Positions 53,012 to 64,000 of a stretch of 64,000 bases of DNA are shown here, piece by piece (the first letter of the stretch is position 1; each line of letters begins with the position of its first letter). A program made the translations under genes and the position numbers. The notes under the pieces were generated by a model that searched no databases, had not been told where the DNA came from, and saw nothing but the letters and a program-made list of their open reading frames with translations. The DNA is from Lepiota brunneoincarnata (lineage: Eukaryota; Basidiomycota; Agaricomycetes; Agaricales; Agaricaceae). Location: positions 1 to 64,000 of the forward strand of contig JAEBUN010000052.1 of the NCBI GenBank assembly GCA_023014365.1. Reading direction: 5' to 3'.

Positions 53012-54192
53012 TCGTCTTTTAGGGTGTTCTGGGGGTGCGTTCTGACAGCGAAATTCAAGAGAGTAGTGTTTTTAGAGGTTAACGAACAGCCGTTGAAGTT
53101 ATCTTAGCCGTACGGTGCAACAATGAAAGGACAATCCCTGTCAATTCAAAGCGCTGGGTCTCTGGTCTCTGGTCTCTGGTCTCTGAACTCTGGTCTCTGT
53201 CTCTGTCTCTGTCTCTAGCACTCTGGAACTCTAAACTCTGAACTCTGGTCTCTGTCTCTGTCCCTGGGTTGGTCGACGACCGAAGAAATCACACTTAACG
53301 ACGCACACTAAATAGCCCTCTGAAACCGTTCTTGATCACGGCTTGCAGACTTGTGTGTGGAAGCGGGGGTGAGACCTCTCTCCTCTCCACGAACAAGTGC
53401 GACCGTATTTATATTGTTTAGATACATACGAGAGATAGTAAATATGAAATAGAAAACAATAAGCTTAATTGTTACAGGCACTGTAGAACATTTTGGAAGG
53501 TTCGGCAGCATTTCTACCTCACCCTGGGTTATGGGTTTTTCTCTGATTAACGAATGGCAATCCAGCCAGACGTGCTCCGTGCTCGGCTGCATTATTCTGC
53601 GTCCACGCGAGCGCGTTAAGTTTCCGGATCAATTATGATCGGAATGTATAGCGGATGGACAATCCCTTGATCCGTTGTAATTAATCTCAGTTAAGCAGAA
53701 TGCCGAAGTGCCGGGACCCACAAAGCACTCGTTAATTAGGAGTCTTTGATGTTTCTAGGGTTTTGGGCATCGGGTATTGCCTCCCGAACGTTGGACGTTC
53801 CGTTCCGTGGTCCGGTCATCATTATTGAACTCACTATAGACGTAATACGCCTGTGACAGCCGCTAGGTACATTCTTTTATGTTCAAACGCATTCGGGTTC
53901 ATCAGAAAACTGCTCGTAAGGTCCCTGGATGCGACCGGGGTATACTCGATAGGCTATGTAGAGTCCTGAATCCCTCTGGAGAGCGTTCTGATAGCTTGGT
54001 TCACTAAGCTTAGTGATAATGAGCTGGTTTGAACACTTCCGAGGCTCGAATATCCTCAGTTCGGTCGAACTGGCTACTACGGGATATAGTACCAATCCTC
54101 TATAGAGTTCTTTAATGATATAGCCAATGATTCTATGTAGAGAATCGTTCTGGAGTACGGAATTCATGTATAGGCGTGAAATTGGCGTATCA
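53012..54192 (-). repeat. LG repeat, copy 2, minus strand and truncated
   Basis: It matches copies 1 and 3 in reverse orientation from TGATACGCC (at 54192) to ctaaaagacga and lacks the last ~110 bases. No target-site duplication is seen. It includes the AGAGAC-type tract (53158-53265). Confidence 0.85.
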
Positions 54193-54727
54193 GCGTGCAG
54201 AACAATGAATAGTTACAGGCTCCGAAAGAGGTTTTCCTGAATCATGCGATGAGCTAGCATACCCTGTAGCCTGCAATGCTACAAGTAATTAAGTGAATAC
54301 AGCTTTATCTCATGTATCAGCCTCAACCCTAACCCCACGTTGTTTTGAACCCTGCTTGACGTTCAGGTGCCTTCCTACTAACTACCCCTTTGCTCTATGT
54401 TCCTGGTCACAATGTTGGGAGAGAGGAAAAAAGTATATGGGCATTGGACATTATTCAAGCACTACCACGAGTCATAATCTAGGATGATACCTATGTGTAT
54501 ATATATCACAATATAGACAGTCACAAACCTACAACCTTAAATGCGATCAGGGAAAGGAAGCTGTACTTAATCTACCGAGATTTTGTCTTGTAGGGAAAAG
54601 CTATGGGGGTTGTTGAATGTGACGATGAGGGTAGCATGGGAGGGGGCAAGGAGGGGGGTTTGCGATTCCCCAACCTTGTTCTCACACCTGCTGAGGACAC
54701 AGTAGAAAATGAAGCAACAGAAAGGCA
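54193..54727. other. Spacer 3' of the WD40 gene
   Basis: No gene supported; AT-rich in the middle with tatatatatc near 54498. Confidence 0.4.
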
Positions 54728-56265
54728 TCATCCAATAACCCTCAGGGCGATATACTGGGTAATCATGGCAATAAAGAAGCATAGAAATACTTGCCATGAC
54801 CGCAATAATTTAGCAGTTTGAAAAAAATGGGGTGAGTCATCAGCACTGGTTCTGGATTCCTAGAGTGAAATGTTAATGATTTGTTTGACTGAGTTTCAGA
54901 TAGCTCAGAACCTTCGTGCTCCAGAGTTTAATCTCAAAAATTGACTTGTTTGCGTCACTGGTAGCAGAGGCAATGAGGTATTCATCTTCGCTTGCATGTG
55001 CCTGTGTGGAGTATTTTAAGCCTTACAATGTAATGTAAGGCACGGTTGGGCACTCACATCAACAACCTGAACAAGGGTTCCAACTAGAGCAAAAATTGAG
55101 CAGTAATGATATGAAATTCATGGCTGACTTACTAGGTCCATGATAGAGAGATGTGATAAGTGAACCACTCTGCTGGTCGAATAGACGGACACAGCCGTCA
55201 TCGCTCCCAACAGCAATCACAGTGCCCCCAATTACTGGTGCTAAGAGTAGTGGCACATTTCTCTGCACAATGTGCCAAAGGACCCTGACTGGTTTCACTG
55301 GCGGTAGGTTGTAGACATCAATCCCAGTAGCTAGGTTCGAAACCAAGAGCATCTGTTTATCAGCACACAGAATGGCGCATCCACTTGAAGGCATCAATAC
55401 ATATGGGTACTAAGCTCTGCAGTATTACAAAGTAGACGCTTACATTCTTGTACCGAGGAGGTAATGTTCAGATAGCCTCCATGGATTGAGCTGATAGATA
55501 AGTCTGATTATAGATGGTCAGACTAATATGGGGAATTACAGAGCTACGCACAATTCACGTGATTGCAAGAATGCCACAAGCACTTTGTTACCTGAATCCA
55601 GGAACTTGACGGAACGGGCAATGGAACATCGAGGTGGTGTACCACCCAACTGAGATAGTCGACCTAAGGGAATTAAGTTGGGAAAAGGTAGGGCAGCAAG
55701 TAGTGAACATTACCTTGAGGGTTGATATTCCAGACTATAAGCCGGCCACCACCTACGGTTGCCACATGAAAGTTAACAGGGTCAAATGCGAGGTCCTGAA
55801 CTGCATCTTCGTGTGCTATATGTTTCTGAATGAATGCATATTCCTTTTCGGTGATTGTCCAGTATATGTGAATGGAACCATCAGCGCAGCCAAAAATAAA
55901 GTATAGGAGTGAGCTGTCTGTCACCAGCGGGGCCCATATTGCGCTGCAAATGGCACCATGTTCCGGAATGTGAATTAAACACTCAGGGGTGGAGGGGATT
56001 GCCCGGATATCCCAGATTATCACTTTGCAATCATCACCTGTTGAAATATCAGATCATGTATCAAATCGATCATGTAACGAGCTACCTCCACTCAGCAGCT
56101 GAGACCCATCACTGCTGAACTTGAGCACGTTGATTGGCATATTGTGGTGATGTGTCTCAGGGCTAGAGAATACATCTTTGAGAAAGAACTAGTAACACTA
56201 TTTGTTAGACTTGTAGAAGACCATCCTAGAACAGAATATTGTACCTGTGGTATTTGAGAAACCAT
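54728..56265 (-). CDS. WD40-repeat protein with C-terminal membrane anchor
   Basis: Exons approximately 56265-56245, 56188-56086, 56037-55714, 55663-55548, 55490-55444, 55409-55133, 55083-55058, 55001-54912 and 54859-54728, introns 34-57 nt. Beta-propeller blades are visible: INVLKFSSDGSQLLSGG…VIIWDIR, GAICSAIWAP…FGCADGSIHIY, VQDLAFDP…LIVWNI, VKFLDSGNKVLVAF, IAVGSDDGCVRLFDQQSG, EYLIASATSD…IKLW. The last exon ends in a hydrophobic helix (SWQVFLCFFIAMITQYIAL) near the C-terminus, so the protein should be tail-anchored with its propeller in the cytosol. The phases of the exon ending at 55444 and the next at 55409 do not match, which suggests an indel or a splice site I missed; the gene may be decaying. 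It is a paralogue of the gene at 59760. Confidence 0.65.
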
Positions 56266-56545
56266 TGAAGCGGTGGTTGGTGGATGAGAAGTGCGAAATC
56301 TAAAGGCTGTTACTTATACCTGACTGGTCTATTGTTGCATTCCTTCCCACTCAGAATGTCTTTGTCACTATTGTAACACCCGCTCGGTATGGTCACTATT
56401 ATCAGTATGTCACTATTGTGACACCCACTCGGTTGTCACAAGCGAGAACAAGGTGCCAGATAACAATAAGGTCGTTATGGGATACCTGGATACATTGTAG
56501 TCAACACATATAAGTGCAAGTCGGTGCTAGCGATACATATGTACC
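56266..56545. promoter_or_regulatory. Bidirectional promoter region with repeated GTCACTATTGT boxes
   Basis: It separates two divergent genes. It holds GTCACTATTGTAACACCCGCTCGG and GTCACTATTGTGACACCCACTCGG (as two related 24-bp copies, about 56364-56435), with a further gtcactatta between them; GTCACTATTGTGAC is a near-palindrome. A shared control site is possible. Confidence 0.4.
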
Positions 56546-57067
56546 ATGGCCGGAAGTTTCAGAACACTACGAACCATATTCCCAGAACCAGCATTCCCTA
56601 GAACCCATGCATCCTTGAGGACCGCCTACCCAATAGTTGGAACAGGGAGTGATAATGGAGGCCCTGTGAGGATCGCAAGTGAGGTTGTGATGAAGCCGAG
56701 GGGGGAGCTGGGGCGTCTTAGCAGGGGAGGATATTCATTGAGAGAAGTACTTGCTTGGGATGAAGTGACATACAAGGCTGTTCAGGTAGACATCTCGCTT
56801 CATGTTTGAAATGTCCTGATCCCTGGCAGGGGTGTGTTCGTAGAGCAATAAACACTCATCTAGAACCTAATGAACCTTTTATAAAACAAAATTCAGAAAA
56901 GATCAAGACAGTTTGCGAAGAGGTACGTAGCTCAATGACTGCATCATACGATCTAACTATGTCTATAGGTAAATAACCAGTATCCGATCCTAAATAAATA
57001 CCACAACAATTGGGTGACAATTGACTTTATACATGGTTTGCTTCGGAATTGCCAATGTAATAGATAA
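56546..57067 (+). CDS. Small three-exon host gene, hypothetical
   Basis: Exons 56546-56785, 56830-56922 and 56969-57067 join in phase with introns of 44 and 46 nt (GT-AG); 143 residues and TAA at 57065-57067, no internal stop. The N-terminal half is basic and disordered; the second half is helical (YKAVQGCVRRAINTHL, KIKTVCEEVNNQYPIL, WVTIDFIHGLLRN). I recall similar helical ends in hypothetical Agaricomycete proteins but cannot name a family. It is divergent to the WD40 gene and convergent with the degenerate gene at 57184. Confidence 0.6.
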
Positions 57068-57183
57068 ACTAGAGGTCACAGAAGATGCTAAAATCAAATT
57101 ATTACAAAGTCCACACAGCGAGGGACTACAATGCCATGTGCTATGGATCGAACTGTGGCTGTTTTATGGTGTGAGAAATTCAG

Positions 57184-59231
57184 CTAAAGGAAGAAAATGG
57201 TACACACCAGCTCGGGGAGTGCCCTCTGGGCAGCATACTCAATAGACATCCGCTGTCCCTCAGTCAGCCCATTCTGCCAGAGGTCATCATAATAGTTCTC
57301 AGGGAGTTGAGCGGGAACTCCCTTCAGGCAATCATTGGGATCAACACTGTCCGATTTGGTTTCCCTGTGGCGGAAATAGCTTGAGTTGCCAATGGTTTTG
57401 ATCTTACCATCCCCAGTGCTATCAACAAAGCCAAGAATTTTGGTAATGGCAGGGTTCCGCCAACTTGCCCTGATGCGCCGCACTTCGTTGTGCTGGGTAC
57501 CATATGCCTCAACCTCAGTTTCATCACCACTCATCCCCCCATCCCCTAATTCTGTAAGGAGTGAGTCAACATGATCCCAAAATTTGGGATTATCTTTTCT
57601 GCGATTCATAGCAACGTTCTTCCTCTGATGATACAGCTTGCAAAAAGTTAAGCCATGTATAACACGTAGCAAGAACCAAATCTATACATACCCCTTTCCT
57701 GCGTCCAAGGATCCGATCGCACTTTTTGGCTTGATCATGCTTGGCTCGCACCTTCATTGCCTTTTGACTTGGACTCTCCGAAGAGCCTGGAGGCGGAGGC
57801 TGACCATCAAGGTAGGTAGTCCTTGTGTGTTGCAGACGCTGTTCGAGGGCTCGCTTCAGTGCCGAAAGCGTGATCTTTGCTTGGTTGACGTCGAGAAGAT
57901 CATGTGGGGTGGATATCAGCTCTCTGGGTTTGCTGCTGCGTCTGAGTGTCCTGGGTGAGGTGCCAAGTTCTTGTCCTTCTGCTGAGAGATTTCGTATGGT
58001 AGTCCGAATGCGAGTCTGGAGCTCCCAGGCGAGTAGTGTAAGCAAATCATTGTTCCACCGAGACTTGGAGCCATTCGATAACACAGTATTCCAATCAAAT
58101 TGCAGGTTATCAACTGTGGGGCTGGGACAACCTGCTCATCTATCCTGATAGTTCCTGAGATCCGTGCTAGATGGAGGGGGTGGGATGGTATCACAAGGAA
58201 AACACCATAATTTTTTCTCCTTGACGTAACCTGTGATCACGTTCTGAATAAAGCTCATTAGTTAAGGCAACTGGGAGGTAGTAATAATTACTCACATTGA
58301 GCTGTCAGTCCGCTGGGGTCTGTTTCGACCCTTCCTTGGCGGAAGCTTGCCCATCAGATCCATCCATTGGGATATCTTGATTAGGACTGTTGGAGGGTTT
58401 CCACCTATATCGCGGTTTCCCAGCGTGGTGTACAGTAGGAGGTTCTGGAGGGAGCCGCTGGAGTTGACGTTCAACTTGCTGCCGTACCTGCTTGTCGATT
58501 CGCTGGGAAAGGCTCTCTGACACCTGGTGAGCAATGGCAGATGTCATTGCTAGAGTCTGATTCGACTATGAGAGTGTTACCAGATGGCAGTCGTGGACAG
58601 TCAATCCACCTACCAATAGAGCTGGGATATTTTGATTGACTTGCTGGTTGTGAGCAGACACCTGCAAACCAAGCTATTGGAGGTTACTTCCAACAAGCGA
58701 ACGGACCCACGATTAACGGTACTAAGATTCGTAAGACAGCGGGATTTTGGATAAGGGCCTGAGAAAATTGTGAGCGTTCTGTACATTAGGGTGATGGTGG
58801 AGACTCACAGCGAGTTCGGGGGGTATTGGGATGGACTAAACGCTGGTGACCAATCGAACATACGCATAAGCTCAGGAACGTACCTCCTGAGCAGGATTTG
58901 GCAAGTTAGATTCCCCAGACAATGGGGATGGTTGTTCTGGTGTGCTAGAGTGATCTGTCCCACCTGTAACATGAGACTTGTCAAAAACTATCAGAACCGT
59001 ACATGATGCCATAGGTAACTTACTTACCCGGCGTCCTTCCAGGGCTTCCATGTCCACGTCGCAGTCTAAGCCAGATGCTCCTGTAGTCGGCGTAGCATTA
59101 TCACTAGTAGTCACACTACAGCCAGACGTTAATAGAGAAGGATCAAAAGAAGAAGTTACTTGCCTCGTCTCAGCAGGGCAAGTGGAGCTGTTGGGAGTGG
59201 AATTCGGTTGCATTGTGGGTGCGGTGGTCAA
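57184..59231 (-). pseudogene. Degenerate multi-exon hypothetical gene
   Basis: Exons can be followed on the minus strand: 59231 to ~59030 (start ATG 59231), ~58966-58885, ~58755-58706, ~58663-58612, ~58559-58300, ~58244-57690 and ~57635-57184, with short GT-AG introns. The product is hydrophilic: a T/S/P-rich start, a glutamine-rich helix (SQRIDKQVRQQVERQLQRL), a helical central part (DLLTLLAWELQTRIRTTIR, KITLSALKRALEQRLQ), then KFWDHVDSLLTEL, RASWRNPAITKILGFVDS and YYDDLWQNGLTE near the end. Two in-frame TGAs (near 58314 and 58145) suggest decay, unless those stretches are spliced out. The second half resembles hypothetical proteins I have seen in Agaricomycetes; no function is known to me. 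Confidence 0.45.
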
Positions 59232-59759
59232 ACGTTCATGACAGCTTTTTAAAGGTCATTGCACTATTGTGGGGAGACGAAGGAGAGCACGATCAATAAC
59301 AATTGTCCTGTAACTGGACGATGAATAGCTATAAGACAAAGTATCGCAGAAGAGAGTATCACGTGATACAAACGTGACAATTTGAAAGAAAACATAAATT
59401 CACAATCTCCACATTATAAGGTGTAGTTAAAACTAATTGGGTCGATGGCAATTGTCTTTTCAAATATTCCCTCAGAGCCCGATTGAGAACAAAACATCTT
59501 ACTAGCGTCGATGTGCCAACACTTGGTGGTGTCACAGATGGTCACAAAACATGTGATGGCCCCATTTGCGCTTGAACTCTACCTTAACAGGGAGGGAATG
59601 AATATAGAAAAGAAACAATGTAACAAAAAGTCGCTCACCGTACAATAGCATTCAGTTGGCATGGACAACGGGGAGCGGGTTATAAGGGGGTCGACCGCAG
59701 AGAGTGCGCCCAAAACTAGCCAATTTTGCTCTACCGCTCAAACCTCGATCACCAACAGA
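59232..59759. other. Divergent spacer upstream of WD40 paralogue 2
   Basis: No gene seen; contains tataagggggtc near 59681, a possible TATA-type core about 75 bases before the ATG. Confidence 0.4.
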
Positions 59760-62720
59760 ATGCAGCTGAAGTCTACCGTGAGTCAAACATCCCTAATCCC
59801 ATAACATCCATTAACCGAAAGCGACCATTTGCAGTTGACCCATAGCCTAAACTGTCACACACGTGCCATTAATACACTCAAGTTCAGTCCCGATTGTTCA
59901 AAGCTCTTGAGCGGGGGTAGGTGGCTCCTAATGATATGTCACAAGTCAGCTCATGTCACAGGGGACGATGCGATACTTGCCATATGGGACCTCAAGAGGG
60001 AAGGCTGCCAAAAGATCAACGTCCCTTTGCATGGCGGAATCTGCTCTGCAATATGGACACCTTTGAGCTCACAAGATGTATCAGCGACTTTTGTATTTGG
60101 GTGCGCAGATGGGGCATTATTTTTGTGCCAAAGGGAAGCCTCACCTTTGCAGGTAAGTGAGAGAGGTTGACAGGTGAAAGGGTTCTGATGTTCAACCAGA
60201 AGTATAAAATTTGCGGCAGCCAAGAAACCTTTGGTGATCAAATTGAGGAGCTCGCGTTTGACCCTCATCATCGGCGCATTGCAACAGTTTCGCAGGGCGG
60301 AATCAAGGTATATGAGATACGTGACCAAGGTCAGATATATCTTTATGCCGCTGAAACAACCCATTAACATTAGGTTAGATACATTTGTCGAGATCGCAAA
60401 TGAGCAATTTGAAGAGAATTACATACCGCGGTGATACGCCGATTTCACGCCTATACATGAATTCCGTACTCCAGAACGATTCTCTACATAGAATCATTGG
60501 CTATATCATTAAAGAACTCTATAGAGGATTGGTACTATATCCCGTAGTAGCCAGTTCGACCGAACTGAGGATATTCGAGCCTCGGAAGTGTTCAAACCAG
60601 CTCATTATCACTAAGCTTAGTGAACCAAGCTATCAGAACGCTCTCCAGAGGGATTCAGGACTCTACATAGCCTATCGAGTATACCCCGGTCGCATCCAGG
60701 GACCTTACGAGCAGTTTTCTGATGAACCCGAATGCGTTTGAACATAAAAGAATGTACCTAGCGGCTGTCACAGGCGTATTACGTCTATAGTGAGTTCAAT
60801 AATGATGACCGGACCACGGAACGGAACGTCCAACGTTCGGGAGGCAATACCCGATGCCCAAAACCCTAGAAACATCAAAGACTCCTAATTAACGAGTGCT
60901 TTGTGGGTCCCGGCACTTCGGCATTCTGCTTAACTGAGATTAATTACAACGGATCAAGGGATTGTCCATCCGCTATACATTCCGATCATAATTGATCCGG
61001 AAACTTAACGCGCTCGCGTGGACGCAGAATAATGCAGCCGAGCACGGAGCACGTCTGGCTGGATTGCCATTCGTTAATCAGAGAAAAACCCATAACCCAG
61101 GGTGAGGTAGAAATGCTGCCAAACCTTCCAAAATGTTCTACAGTGCCTGTAACAATTAAGCTTATTGTTTTCTATTTCATATTTACTATCTCTCGTATGT
61201 ATCTAAACAATATAAATACGGTCGCACTTGTTCGTGGAGAGGAGAGAGGTCTCACCCCCGCTTCCACACGCAAGTCTGAAAGCCGTGATCAAGAACGGTT
61301 TCAGAGGGCTATTTAGTGTGCGTCGTTAAGTGTGATTTCTTCGGTCGTCGACCAACCCAGGGACAGAGACAGAGACCAGAGTTCAGAGTTTAGAGTTCCA
61401 GAGTGCTAGAGACAGAGACAGAGACAGAGACCAGAGTTCAGAGACCAGAGACCAGAGACCAGAGACCCAGCGCTTTGAATTGACAGGGATTGTCCTTTCA
61501 TTGTTGCACCGTACGGCTAAGATAACTTCAACGGCTGTTCGTTAACCTCTAAAAACACTACTCTCTTGAATTTCGCTGTCAGAACGCACCCCCAGAACAC
61601 CCTAAAAGACGAAACTGTTCATTATCTATCTCATTCCACTCGTATTAGCTTAAGCTTATCGAATAGCGGCTAAGCTTAGTGAAAACGAGCCCCCTATCTA
61701 TATTAAAACCTACGAAAGTTTCTACCTTTTCAGCGGGGACTCGGGTTTTTGAACAACGGCGACGAGTTGCTGGTGTGTTTCCTCGAGTCACATGAAGTGT
61801 AAGATACCCAATACCCAGGTTGCCGAGCCGCTCAAAGCATATATGGTATAGTCGATCTTTCAGAGTAAATCCCTGGGCCCAAAGATGGTCAACAAGGGTT
61901 GGGTCACGAATGTAAGGACGAGTTACCGCACGAGGACATAACTAATTCTTCATATTAGCGGTCACGCGGCTGTGGCTCCTAATGGGGAGACATTGGTTGT
62001 CTCAACTTTGGAGAAAGAAGTAAGCTTGTACACACTACCACCCGCACAGATGCCTGTTCAAGTTCTGATTAAATCCTTCCATCGAAATGTTGAAGAAGGG
62101 GTACCTTTTCTGGTGTCTTTTGCACTAGATAACCAAGCTATCATCATTGGAAGTGACAGCGGATGTGCCCAGGTTCTGAGTAGCAGCAAGGAATTCAAGC
62201 CCCATGACCTTCCACATTGGCTGAACGTCAGGACTGGGCTACTACGAGCCAAGAAATGGGAGAACAAGAGTCAAAAGATGGTGCAGGTTGTGGCGGTAAG
62301 TACAGGTTCCCCTTGAACTACATTGGTCTGCTATTAACATGTACTTAAGGCACATCAGTATGGAAATAGGTACCTTGTTGCAACCGGAACATCCGGAGAT
62401 GAAGGGAAGAAAGGCACGGGAACAGCACAAATAAAGGTCTGGTCGATCAATACAGGGGTCAGTACGCGTCGAACCCTCTGAAATAATATTGTGGGATAAC
62501 ACACCCTAGGCACCTAGTAACCGGGAAAAGGTCCAGAACATAGTGCAAGTATCGACGTCAGGACCAGGAACTTCTCAAGTGGTCCTGATTGTGCTTCTGG
62601 TCCTCTTCGTGCAAACTACTTTCAGCTGTTTTAAGCTGGAGTTTTTCACGTTCTTCACAGTAACCATTAAGGGCTGGAAACAAATAGGAGACCTTCAGGA
62701 GCTGCGTGCCACTGCACTGA
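59760..62720 (+). pseudogene. WD40-repeat protein paralogue 2, disrupted
   Basis: Exons approximately 59760-59777, 59835-59916, 59962-60152, 60200-60329, 60379-60431 plus 61737-61798 (split by an LG repeat), 61864-61911, 61959-62295, 62350-62457 and 62510-62720. Blades mirror those of the gene at 54728: INTLKFSPDCSKLLSGG, GICSAIWTP…FGCADGALFLC, IEELAFDP, LGFLNNGDELLVCFLES, NPWAQRW…RIGHAAVAPNG, IIIGSDSGCAQVL, RYLVATGTSGDEG…IKVWSINTG. A hydrophobic C-terminal helix (SQVVLIVLLVLFVQTTF) again predicts a tail anchor. Removing LG and one GCGG joins YIP to RGLGFL in frame. The 3' end runs into an inverted L1 LTR at 62721. Before these two insertions it was probably a working gene. Confidence 0.65.
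60432..61732 (+). repeat. LG repeat, copy 3, inside a WD40 exon
   Basis: 1,301 bp, TGATACGCCG…CTACCTTTTCA, with the 4-bp duplication GCGG (60428-60431, 61733-61736). TATAAATAC near 61209 and the AGAGAC tract near 61362-61466 recur. Confidence 0.9.
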
Positions 62721-64000
62721 TGAAATGCGGATTACTTTACGAGATTGAAAACGAAGTTCGTTAACAGGTTCGCTAATTCCGACTTTATAAGTTTGTGGGG
62801 GAGAGGTTGTCACAGATCTCCAGAAATATATTCAATTCTAGTGTTTTTAGGGTTTTGGTACGTTATTCTCTTAGTCTCCAACTAGACAGACAGTTGTTCT
62901 ATCTGAATACAATGGGAACTTTTGACGGTCGTTGCTATATAATATGTTAACTAATATCTTCATGATTCGATAAGTCAGGCAAAACGCAAGCTTTCGCAAT
63001 CAGTGAACCTCCGTAGACCTAGCAGACAACGTGTTCTAACGGGCCCTAGCATACTATGTCCTTTTCTCTTGACAATACTGTAAATTTACACTACCCAGCG
63101 AGACAGGCTTTTGACAAGCTCCTGCAGTAAGTGTCTTTAAGCTAGTAGGCCTAGTGGACGGCGTTATCTAACGGGCCCTAGCGCACTACAGCTTCTGAAC
63201 AAGGCAATAAAACTTTTATACTACTCAGCGAGACAGGCTTCTAGCAAGCTCCTGCAGTAAGTATCTTTAAACTAGATAGACCTAGTGGACAGCATTTTCA
63301 ACGGGCCCTAGCATACTATGTTCGCTTCTCAATTAAACAGCTCTACAATTCAATGGTATACTTCTGAGGCAAGGCCTCTAAGAGGAACCCAAAGAAACGG
63401 AAGTTAGTGAACTTTTCTACTTAAGAACCGAAGAGGCGTAGCAACTCGTATTCAGTTCTCGAGTCAAGCAGAAGGGTCTGTCAATATCTCAATCGTTTCA
63501 AAGGGTCTGGTTTTAAAGAGTATAACTCTTTAAGTCTCTGGTGGTCTTATGACCGAAGAAAATCGCGTAAAATTGCTTTATATTCTTATCCTAATCAATC
63601 ATACAATCAGGGGGGGAAATAGGCAAGCAGTTTCTTGCCTCCCATGTAATTTACAGATGAGTTTTTATAACAATATACAATTAACTTATGGGTATACCTG
63701 AAACAAGCCTTCAGCTTCATCATTTTATTGTCTCCTCATCATTTAGGAGCATCATTCTAGGAGTTCCGATATCAGCGACATCAATTTGCTCTCAGGGACT
63801 TGCTCCCTAGGTGCCTGGCTATTTATATCACAGCCAGCCGGGTTAGCGAGTTTCCTCGCTAACATTTATCTATTGGTTTTTATTTTATTCTCGGACTCTC
63901 CACACCTGAGCTTTTCAACCCTAATGTTCTAAAGTCCACTTCCATAGTCTTCAGGTAGTAGACTAACACTAGAATTAATTAGCTTATTCTATTCTTATCA
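62721..64000 (-). repeat. L1 LTR, inverted, running off the right edge
   Basis: Reverse complement of the right part of 3486-5351, beginning TGAAATGCGG (the LTR's 3' end). It is much closer to the 3486 copy than to the 18232 copy. Whether it is a solo LTR or the end of a full E1-type element cannot be seen. Confidence 0.9.

Overview
The window looks like chromosomal DNA of a basidiomycete fungus, probably an Agaricomycete. Host-type genes are small, carry several 42-60 nt GT-AG introns, and include an F-box protein and tail-anchored WD40 proteins. Most of the DNA is LTR retrotransposons of the Ty3/gypsy superfamily. No rRNA, tRNA, CRISPR or bacterial-type signal was seen. Element and LTR names below (E1-E5, L1, LB, LG, L5) are mine.

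Layout. (1) 1-5351: right end of Ty3 element E1, with an integrase tail, a cluster of small single-membrane-span ORFs, a spliced antisense gene, a polypurine tract and a 3' LTR (L1). (2) 5352-5639: fragment of a small LTR (LB). (3) 5640-40434: an old, stop-ridden Ty3 element (E2) split into pieces by later insertions: a solo L5 LTR (5796-6513), complete chromovirus E3 (9768-17645), a solo L1 LTR (18232-20483) that itself holds a solo LB LTR (19447-19831), a pair of nested LB LTRs (21591-22365), and element E4 (22396-38250), which in turn contains the young element E5 (24268-32508). Target-site duplications show exactly where most of these went in, and the E2 and E4 reading frames resume across the junctions. 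(4) 40435-62720: a host island. It holds a disrupted hypothetical gene (41954-43902), a CACTA/Tnp2-like transposase gene (44640-48268, minus), an F-box gene (49777-51660, minus), two small spliced genes, a WD40 gene (54728-56265, minus), a degenerate spliced gene (57184-59231, minus) and a second WD40 paralogue (59760-62720) that is broken by insertions. Three copies of a 1.2-1.3 kb LTR-like repeat (LG) lie here, two of them inside exons. (5) 62721-64000: an inverted L1 LTR running off the right edge.

How the parts work together. Each intact Ty3 element encodes Gag, then protease, reverse transcriptase, RNase H, integrase and a chromodomain. In E3, E4 and E5, pol lies in the -1 frame and stays open upstream to a heptamer at the gag stop (GGAAAAA, AAATTTT, GGATTTT), which points to ribosomal frameshifting. 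Beyond this core the elements carry unusual cargo between pol and the 3' LTR. E1 has small membrane proteins plus a six-exon antisense gene. E3 has a three-exon antisense gene whose spliced product contains a complete Zn2Cys6 spacing. E4 and E5 have a zinc-knuckle ORF, and in E5 this overlaps a second long ORF whose acidic C-terminus is encoded by the 3' LTR itself. These cargo modules are the most novel features of the window.
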